A stretch of DNA of 20,066 nucleotides, taken from positions 1 to 20,066 of the forward strand of contig JAFRBA010000206.1 in the NCBI GenBank assembly GCA_017405115.1. The letters are read 5' to 3'. The DNA comes from Kiritimatiellia bacterium. Its GTDB lineage: Bacteria; Verrucomicrobiota; Kiritimatiellia; RFP12; UBA1067. Positions 14,423 to 20,066 of the stretch are shown here, piece by piece. The translations under genes and the position numbers were made by a program. Under the pieces are notes generated by a model. The model did not search any database. It was given only the letters and a program-made list of their open reading frames with translations, and was not told where the DNA came from. The first letter of the stretch is position 1, and each line of letters opens with the position of its first letter.

Positions 14423-16104
14423 GAGTGCACAAAGCAGTCGTGCTGGCGGCGGGCCACGGAACCCGTCTTCGCCCATTCACCTGTGCGACGCCCAAGCCCC
14501 TCCTGCCGGTCTGGGGCGAGCCGATGCTCGGGCGCATCATCTCCCTGCTGCGCGAGCGCGGGGTGGACGACATTGTCGTGAACTCGCACCACCTCGCCGA
14601 GCAGATACGCGCGTGGACCGACGCGTGGCGCCGCGCGGCGCAGGCGGCGGGCGAGAAGGTGCGCATAAAGATAAGCCACGAGCCGGAGATCCTCGGCAAC
14701 GGCGGGGCGCTGAACCCGGTGCGCGACTGGATAGGGAACGAGCCGTTCTACCTCGTCAGCTCGGACATCGTGATGGAGAACGTGCCCGACGTCGCGGCGG
14801 CCTTCGAGACGGACGCCTCGCCGGACGTCATAGGCTGCGCGCTCGTGACCGAGTCGGGCCCGCGGACCGTCGAGGTGGAGCCGCTCAGCAGGTTTGTCAC
14901 GAACTGGAGGAGCGACGACGCCGGAGCGGACGGCACCTTCACCTACTGCGGGTTCGCCGTGCTGAAGCCCGAGATCCTGTCCTATGTCAAGCCCGATGGA
15001 TTCTCGTCGATAGTGGCGGCGTACGAGCGGGCGGCGATGGACGGCAAGTTCGTGCGGGTCGTGCAGTCCGACGACCTGCTCTGGGAGGACGCCGGGACCG
15101 TGCAACGCTACATCGCGCTCAACAGCGACGGCGACGACAACGCGTTCGCGGACATTCCCCAGCTGAGGGAGCTCGGCGCAAAGGACATTCGATTCCTCGG
15201 CGCGCGCGGCAGCGAGCGCGTGTTCTTCGGCTGCGACAAGGGCATCGCGATACTGTACGACGACGGGAACCGGGACGAGAACGGCAAGTACCCCGGCCAC
15301 TCGCGCTGGCTGAAGAGCAAGGGCGTCCCAGTGCCAGAGGTGGTCGCCGACGTCCCGTCCATGAAGGCTATGCTTCTGTCGGACGCCGGCAAGGAGCGCC
15401 ACATGTCCCTCGAGGACTACGTCCGCGTGGTGGAGGAGCTTGTGCGCTTCAACGCGCTGGGCTCGGAACTGGACCTGCCCGACCTGCTGCCTCCGTTCGA
15501 CGACGAGACGTGGGAGTGGGAGCGCGGGCTGTTCGCCAAGTATTGCCTCGGGGCCAACTTCCACCGGGAGATGCCCGAGGCCACGGCAAGGGAGCTCGAG
15601 GGCGTGGCCGAGCGGCTCATGCGCGAGCCGCCGGCGCTTGTGCACCGCGACTTCCAGTCCACGAACGTGCTGTGGAAGGACGACAAGCTGACCTTCATCG
15701 ACTATCAGGGCATGCGCATCGGCCCGGCCGCATATGACCTCGCGTCCCTCGTGTACGACCCATACGTCAAGTTCACGGAAGGGGAGCGGCGCGCGCTGGT
15801 GGCGCTTTACGCGAAGAAGTCCGGCAGGCCCGAAATCGTCGATGTGCTGCCGTTCGCCGCCGTCCAGCGCCTTGTGCAGTGCCTTGGCGCATACGGGCGC
15901 CTCGCGTCCGTCGGGCAGCCCCATTTCTCGGCCCACGTGCTGCCGGCGCTCGAGAACCTGCTCGACGCGGCTGACCACGCGGGGCTTGACGCCGTCGGTG
16001 CCCTGGCGGAGGACCTGATAGCCGTCCGGATGAAGGCGCACCAGCATGGCGAGTCCGACCATGACGGCGGCTGCTCGTGCGGCCACCACGACTGCGACCG
16101 ATGA
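14419..16104 (+). CDS. fused MurU-like nucleotidyltransferase and AmgK-like sugar kinase
   Basis: The protein has 561 residues and two domains. The N-terminal ~235 residues are a sugar-1-phosphate nucleotidyltransferase: LAAGHGTRLRPFTCATPKPLLPV (from residue 8) binds the nucleotide and SSDIVMEN holds the metal Asp. It resembles MurU, which makes UDP-MurNAc from MurNAc-1-P. The C-terminal part (~265-540) is an aminoglycoside-phosphotransferase fold with catalytic D411 and N416 (HRDFQSTN) and metal-binding D428 (FIDYQ), followed by GPAAYDLASLVYDPYV, strongly AmgK-like. AmgK phosphorylates MurNAc at the anomeric carbon. Together they would run the two consecutive steps of peptidoglycan sugar recycling. 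In pseudomonads these are separate adjacent genes with amgK first; here they are fused in reverse order. The tail is rich in His and Cys. It overlaps both neighbours by ATGA. Confidence 0.85.
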   Translation: MRVHKAVVLAAGHGTRLRPFTCATPKPLLPVWGEPMLGRIISLLRERGVDDIVVNSHHLAEQIRAWTDAWRRAAQAAGEKVRIKISHEPEILGNGGALNPVRDWIGNEPFYLVSSDIVMENVPDVAAAFETDASPDVIGCALVTESGPRTVEVEPLSRFVTNWRSDDAGADGTFTYCGFAVLKPEILSYVKPDGFSSIVAAYERAAMDGKFVRVVQSDDLLWEDAGTVQRYIALNSDGDDNAFADIPQLRELGAKDIRFLGARGSERVFFGCDKGIAILYDDGNRDENGKYPGHSRWLKSKGVPVPEVVADVPSMKAMLLSDAGKERHMSLEDYVRVVEELVRFNALGSELDLPDLLPPFDDETWEWERGLFAKYCLGANFHREMPEATARELEGVAERLMREPPALVHRDFQSTNVLWKDDKLTFIDYQGMRIGPAAYDLASLVYDPYVKFTEGERRALVALYAKKSGRPEIVDVLPFAAVQRLVQCLGAYGRLASVGQPHFSAHVLPALENLLDAADHAGLDAVGALAEDLIAVRMKAHQHGESDHDGGCSCGHHDCDR

Positions 16105-18209
16105 GCGTGTTCCGACAGTTCCTCCGGCGCGTAAAGACCGCCGGCGCGAAGCGCCACGGCGTCGTCACGGTCACGTCCATGGGGCGCGAGCGCGCGTTCA
16201 CTGCGTACGACGTCGGCCCCGACACGTACATCGTGGAGAAGGGCGTGGGCGGCCATCTCGGCGACCATCCGAGCGTGCTTGTCGTGGAGAAGGCGGCCCT
16301 TCGCCGCCGCGCCGCGGGCCGCGTGATGACCGTGACGACGGGCAACCACGCCGTCGCCGCGATTCCGCTCCTCGACGGCAGGTTCTGGCGCCTCTCGAGC
16401 CTCTCCCGCAACAAGAGGGGCGAGGTGATGATGCACGCGGTCCTCTGCGCGAACATCGTTGGGGACAGGCTGGAGGTCTCGCAGAGGGACGTGCCGACGG
16501 AGGTGCTCGTAAGGAGCGACGGCTGGCTCGTCGGCGGCGCGGGGCTTACGATGGCCGACGTCGTGATGACGGAGAGGATCGACGCCACGCTCGACCACTA
16601 CCATCGCCTCGGCCAGGAGTGGCGCATAAAGCCGCTTGCGTGGACCGAGTCGGAGATGCGCACGGTGCTGGCCGGCTCCCGCAAGCGGATATCGTCCGAC
16701 TTCCTCTACTACCACTCCACGCGCGGCGTCCACTTCCTCTCCTTCGCTGAGTTCCGCCGGGTGGCGCAGTTCTCCGAGACCGACCCCGAGCGGTTCGTCA
16801 GGTGCATGCGCGAGCTCGTGAGCGTCTACGAGGGGAACGAATGCTCGTTCTCCCGGATGCAGCGGTACCGCGGCCACCACGAGATAGAGTTCTTCGGGCT
16901 GCGCAGGGGCGTTGGCGTCGAGAAGCTCATCCCCGAGGTCGAGAAGCTCATGGAGGCGATAACCCTCGGCCGCATCGGCCAGCTGGGCGTCATACAGAGG
17001 GCGTGCGAGATAGTCGCCCTCTTCGAGTCGCTGCTGACGCGCCCCGAGCTGGCGGACCCCGACTCGCCGGCCTTCATCGAGTCGCTGTACCTGCACCTCA
17101 CCGGCGAGGTCTACGCGCACTCCGGCGAGAACCCCGTGCCGACGTTCGGCGACCGCAGGAGCGCGATCCCGGGGGCGACGTTCGTCAACGGACGCCAGAC
17201 GCTCCATCCCGGCGCCGACGCCAGGACGGAGGTGCTGCTTTCGAACCTCCGCGGGCTGATGTCCAAGGACGAGATAATCGAGTACGTCAACGTCTACGAG
17301 CTCCGGAACGGCGACGAGTCCGTGTCCGTGGGCGCTGGCGCGACGCGCGAGGTCGTCTTCAAGACAAACAGGAATCCCATCGAGACGAGCCTCGTAGAGA
17401 AGAGGCTGTCGCGCTCCGCGCGCGGCTACGCGGCATACGTCCTCTCCCGCATCGGGGCGCTGCGCTCGCTCGGCATAGCGCTCAGCGACTTCTACCTCAT
17501 GCTCCGCCGCCGCCCTGGCTCGGGGATGCGCCCGCTGGACTACTACATCCGGCGCCGCTGCGAGGGCGAGTCGATGGATTCCATACCGGCCAGCTACTTC
17601 CGCAGCGCCGACGACGCGTCGGTCGAGGAGGTCGAGGTGGTCCTGGGGCTCGCGACCCTGATGGGCGACGCCGCCGCGCAGAACATGGCGATGAAGAAGT
17701 TCGACCCGGAGACCCAGTCGCCGCTCTACGGCGTGGGCAAGGAGATCTACGAGTTCGAGTACGACATCATGCGCGAGCGGGTGTCGCCCAAGCGCGTGTC
17801 CACCTGCTCGATCCGCGGCAGCTTCGGCTGGCCCTGCCTCGACTACACCGACGAGAACCTCGACGGCATCGGCAACTTCTACATGGGGCACTTCGCGCAC
17901 GCGCTGAAGGCATACCAGCGCAAGCACCCGAACGTGGAGATGGCGGCCCTCGCCGAGCGCTTCTTCGGGGGCTTCGAGTTCCGGACGCATGCCATGTGCT
18001 GGCAGCTCGCCGTCATGCGCGACAGCTTCGAGTCGTTCGCGCCGGACATGCCGCCCGTCTACGAGTTCGGCAGGAAGTGGAGCTTCGTCATGTGGGCGCT
18101 CGAGCGCCAGGAGCGTCGGCTCTCCGTGCTCAGGCGCCTGTTCTTCGAGAAAGTGAGGGTGGTGGAGAGTGAAGACGTACGCACTGATCCCGAGCAGGTT
18201 CGGGTCTAG
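16101..18209 (+). CDS. large protein of unknown function in the envelope operon
   Basis: I do not recognise this 702-residue protein. ATG 16101 overlaps the previous stop as ATGA, favouring translational coupling; the in-frame start 24 bases earlier is less likely. There is no signal peptide and no clear transmembrane segment, so it is probably cytosolic. It is rich in Arg and Glu and appears mostly alpha-helical after residue ~170. A beta-rich start (~20-120) holds YIVEKGVGGHLGDHPSV. The C-terminal third contains an aromatic, Cys-containing stretch, STCSIRGSFGWPCLDYTDEN, near residue 570. It ends inside kdsB (41-bp overlap). Its position between sugar recycling and Kdo activation suggests a link to envelope or glycan synthesis; nothing in the sequence proves it. 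Confidence 0.8.
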   Translation: MSVFRQFLRRVKTAGAKRHGVVTVTSMGRERAFTAYDVGPDTYIVEKGVGGHLGDHPSVLVVEKAALRRRAAGRVMTVTTGNHAVAAIPLLDGRFWRLSSLSRNKRGEVMMHAVLCANIVGDRLEVSQRDVPTEVLVRSDGWLVGGAGLTMADVVMTERIDATLDHYHRLGQEWRIKPLAWTESEMRTVLAGSRKRISSDFLYYHSTRGVHFLSFAEFRRVAQFSETDPERFVRCMRELVSVYEGNECSFSRMQRYRGHHEIEFFGLRRGVGVEKLIPEVEKLMEAITLGRIGQLGVIQRACEIVALFESLLTRPELADPDSPAFIESLYLHLTGEVYAHSGENPVPTFGDRRSAIPGATFVNGRQTLHPGADARTEVLLSNLRGLMSKDEIIEYVNVYELRNGDESVSVGAGATREVVFKTNRNPIETSLVEKRLSRSARGYAAYVLSRIGALRSLGIALSDFYLMLRRRPGSGMRPLDYYIRRRCEGESMDSIPASYFRSADDASVEEVEVVLGLATLMGDAAAQNMAMKKFDPETQSPLYGVGKEIYEFEYDIMRERVSPKRVSTCSIRGSFGWPCLDYTDENLDGIGNFYMGHFAHALKAYQRKHPNVEMAALAERFFGGFEFRTHAMCWQLAVMRDSFESFAPDMPPVYEFGRKWSFVMWALERQERRLSVLRRLFFEKVRVVESEDVRTDPEQVRV

Positions 18210-18930
18210 CAGGTTCCCAGGCAAGCCGCTGGCGGTGCTGGCGGGCAAGCCCCTCGTCGCATGGGTCGTCGAGGCGGTGGGCCGCGCGAAGTCGCCGGAC
18301 GAGGTTCTGGTGGCCACCGACGACGAGCGCATCGCGAAGGCCGTGAGGAGCTGCGGCGGCAAGGCCGTCATGACGCCGTCGGAACTTCCGAGCGGCACGG
18401 ACAGGATCGCATGCGCGGCGCGGACGTTCCTCGGGCGGGACTTCGACGACGACGACTTGCTGGTGAACGTACAGGGCGACGAGCCGCTCATCGACCCCGC
18501 GCTTGTCGACGCCCTCGTAGCCAGGCTCCGGGACGACGCCAGGTGGGACATGGCGACCGCCGTCACTCCGATCCGCTCGGCGTCCGACTTGGCGGCGAAG
18601 ACGGTCGTTAAGGTCGTCCTCGACCGCGACGACGGCGCGCTCTACTTCTCGCGCTCGCCGATTCCGTGCGACCGCGACAGGGAGCCGGACCTTTCGTCTG
18701 GGCTGTTCGTCCGCCACCTCGGCATATACGCCTACCGCGGCGGGTTCCTCAAGCGGTACATCGCCGAGCCCCCGTGCGAACTGGAGAAGACCGAGAAGCT
18801 CGAGCAGCTCCGCGCCCTCTGGATGGGGGCGAAGATAGCGGTCGTCCGCACCGAGGACGAGGGCGTTGGCGTCGACACGCCCGAGGACGCCGCGCGCGTC
18901 GAGAGGCTGCTTCTGGCAAGGAGGGCGTGA
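18169..18930 (+). CDS. kdsB: 3-deoxy-manno-octulosonate cytidylyltransferase KdsB
   Basis: KdsB activates Kdo with CTP to CMP-Kdo for transfer to lipid A in Gram-negative bacteria. The protein has 253 residues, the normal length. Family motifs are IPSRFGSSRFPGKPL (residues 7-21), VATDDERI, SGTDRI, NVQGDEPLI with metal ligand D104, FSRSPIP, HLGIYAYR, LEQLRALWMG and the C-terminal GVGVDTPED. The start is GTG 18169 behind GGTGGAG; the motif position fixes it, even though it means 41 bp of overlap with the upstream gene. Its presence shows the organism makes Kdo-containing LPS. No other Kdo gene (kdsA, kdsC, waaA) is in the window. Confidence 0.96.
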   Translation: MKTYALIPSRFGSSRFPGKPLAVLAGKPLVAWVVEAVGRAKSPDEVLVATDDERIAKAVRSCGGKAVMTPSELPSGTDRIACAARTFLGRDFDDDDLLVNVQGDEPLIDPALVDALVARLRDDARWDMATAVTPIRSASDLAAKTVVKVVLDRDDGALYFSRSPIPCDRDREPDLSSGLFVRHLGIYAYRGGFLKRYIAEPPCELEKTEKLEQLRALWMGAKIAVVRTEDEGVGVDTPEDAARVERLLLARRA

Positions 18931-18938
18931 CGTCATCC

Positions 18939-19544
18939 ATGACGGCAGACGGAAGACCGGTTTTCCGGCGGGCGTTCGTGGACTCGCTGCCGGTGCTGAT
19001 GGGCTACACGACGATGGGCTTCTGCGCCGGAGTGCTGCTCGCGGCGAAGGGGAACGTCGCATGGGCGCCGCTCTGGGGCGGCGTGTCCGCCGCGCTGTGG
19101 GTCTCCGGCACGATGGCGTTCGCGGCCGTGCCCGAGATCGCCGCCCGCGCGTCGCTCGGCGCCGTCGCCCTGCTGACCCTCGTCGTCAACTTCCGCTACG
19201 CGTTCTACGGCTTCGCGATGCTCCGCCGCTGGCGGAACGCGCCGCGCCTCGTGAAGTTCCTCCTCGTACTCGGGCTGGCGGACGAGAACTTCGCGCTCGA
19301 GGCGGCGCATCGCCCGGAGAGCGAGGCGGAGGACTTCCGCTACTGCACGGTCCTCACGCTTCTCGACATCTCCTACTGGGTCTTCGGCGTCGTCGCCGGC
19401 GCGCTTTCCGTCGTTCTTCTCGGGATGGCGGTCGACCCCGAGACGATACGGCGCCACACGAACGGCATGGAGTTCGCGATGGCCGCGCTCTTTCTCGTAA
19501 TCTTCACCGACCAGATCAGGGGGTTCGTGTCGCATGAGAAATGA
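18939..19544 (+). CDS. azlC: AzlC family branched-chain amino acid exporter subunit
   Basis: AzlC is the large subunit of the AzlCD two-component exporter of branched-chain amino acids at the inner membrane. With ATG 18939 the protein has 201 residues, somewhat short for the family (about 220-240). FRRAFVDSLPVLMGYTTMGFCAGVLL at the N-terminus and LVVNFRYAFYGFAMLRRW followed by LADENFAL in the middle are typical AzlC signatures; several hydrophobic helices are evident. The start is uncertain: AAGGAGGG (18918-18925) is 13 nt before the ATG but only one base from an in-frame GTG at 18927 that would overlap the kdsB stop as GTGA. Followed by azlD with an 11-bp overlap. Confidence 0.88.
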   Translation: MTADGRPVFRRAFVDSLPVLMGYTTMGFCAGVLLAAKGNVAWAPLWGGVSAALWVSGTMAFAAVPEIAARASLGAVALLTLVVNFRYAFYGFAMLRRWRNAPRLVKFLLVLGLADENFALEAAHRPESEAEDFRYCTVLTLLDISYWVFGVVAGALSVVLLGMAVDPETIRRHTNGMEFAMAALFLVIFTDQIRGFVSHEK

Positions 19545-20066
19545 TGCCGTCTACATGATCGGCGTGGTGCTTGTCGTGTTCGCCGTAACGTACGCCCTGC
19601 GGGCGCTGCCGTTCCTCCTCTTCGCCGGGCGCGACCGGGCCCTGCCCCCGTGGGTGGAGCGCGTGAGCGCGTACGTCTCGCCCGTCATCATCGCCGCCCT
19701 CATCGTATATTCGTTCGCCGGGCTCGCCTGGCGCACGCCGTGGCCGTATCTCGCAGGCGCGCTTACCGTCGGCCTCCACGTCTGGCGGCGCAATCCGCTG
19801 ACGAGCATCGTGGCGGGGACCGCCCTCTACATGGCGCTCGTCGGCTGCTGCGGCTGCGCCACGAGCAGGACCACCATAGAGCTCGACGCGCAGCATCCCG
19901 CGGTCCGCATGACCGCCACTGGAATCCGCTTCGGCGACACGTCGGTGCGCCCGCAGGAGGTTCCGGAGATCCTCGAGGACTTCGACGTCCCCCATGACCG
20001 CACGATACACATCCTCCTCGACGAGGGCGTCTTGGACCTGCGCCCCGCGCGGCTTCTCATGGCCTG
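19534..20066 (+). CDS. azlD: AzlD-like exporter subunit with C-terminal extension, partial
   Basis: This frame begins at ATG 19534, overlaps azlC by 11 bp and is still open at the window end (177 codons seen). Residues 1-~103 are AzlD: VVFAVTYALRALPFLLF, a VSPVIIAALIVYSF helix and the usual last helix, NPLTSIVAGTALYMALVG. AzlD proteins normally stop here at about 100-110 residues. Instead a Cys-rich turn (GCCGCA) leads into a soluble stretch of at least 70 residues (TIELDAQHP... GIRFGDTSVRPQEVPEILED... HDRTIHILLDEGV). Its pattern, a short strand, a dG-like turn, a helix and then tIHILLDEG, resembles the periplasmic domain of ExbD/TolR; that resemblance is tentative. It could be a true fusion or an in-frame join of two genes (an ATG lies at 19831). 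Confidence 0.75.
   Translation, partial: MRNDAVYMIGVVLVVFAVTYALRALPFLLFAGRDRALPPWVERVSAYVSPVIIAALIVYSFAGLAWRTPWPYLAGALTVGLHVWRRNPLTSIVAGTALYMALVGCCGCATSRTTIELDAQHPAVRMTATGIRFGDTSVRPQEVPEILEDFDVPHDRTIHILLDEGVLDLRPARLLMA

Noticed and set aside
15807..18566. 919-codon minus-strand ORF, and other long antisense ORFs (273-1772, 2897-4471, 14413-16089)
   Set aside because: They lie opposite well-recognised genes, show low-complexity Arg/Ala/Val/His-rich translations without family motifs, and are expected shadows in GC-rich codon usage.

Overview
The window is high-GC DNA from a Gram-negative, probably anaerobic, glycan-degrading bacterium. A CMP-Kdo synthetase gene points to an LPS outer membrane, and a flavodiiron protein points to an anaerobe that scavenges O2 or NO. 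Secreted enzymes of the GH97, GH20, GH123/DUF4091-like and DUF4838 types, together with a large repetitive surface protein, fit the PVC group; Kiritimatiellota or a related Verrucomicrobiota/Lentisphaerota lineage is my best inference. No rRNA, tRNA, CRISPR array or transposase gene is visible. Intact genes all lie on the + strand; long minus-strand ORFs are high-GC shadows.

Layout. (1) 1-368: upstream region with a possible leftward promoter and a TPP riboswitch. (2) 369-5495: thiC, a flavodiiron protein, a secreted GH123/DUF4091-like glycosidase and a class I aminotransferase. (3) 5545-12967: a secreted DUF4838 protein, the 5' end of a GH20 hexosaminidase gene that is cut off and joined out of frame near 8205-8211 to the 3' part of a modular beta-rich surface protein, then a GH97 alpha-glycosidase. 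(4) 12968-13612: a 645-bp gap with hairpins and a symmetric ~200-bp element made of four copies of one ~20-bp sequence in + + - - order around a G-quadruplex motif. (5) 13613-end: a tightly overlapping operon of a membrane/helical-repeat protein, a fused MurU-like/AmgK-like enzyme, a 702-aa protein of unknown function, kdsB, azlC and azlD (the last runs off the window with an unusual C-terminal extension).

Two genome habits stand out. The extended -10 motif TGGTATAAT (or one-base variants) recurs before transcription units, and three of these -10 boxes sit only 6-7 nt from the start codon, which implies leaderless mRNAs. Inside operons, genes overlap by a few bases.

Functionally, region 3 looks like part of a polysaccharide or host-glycan degradation locus, and region 5 like an envelope-precursor operon (peptidoglycan sugar recycling plus Kdo activation) ending in an amino-acid exporter. 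The strongest candidates for something undescribed are the symmetric element with the central G-quadruplex, the MurU-AmgK fusion with its 702-aa partner, and the GH20/surface-protein junction, which could also be an assembly error.
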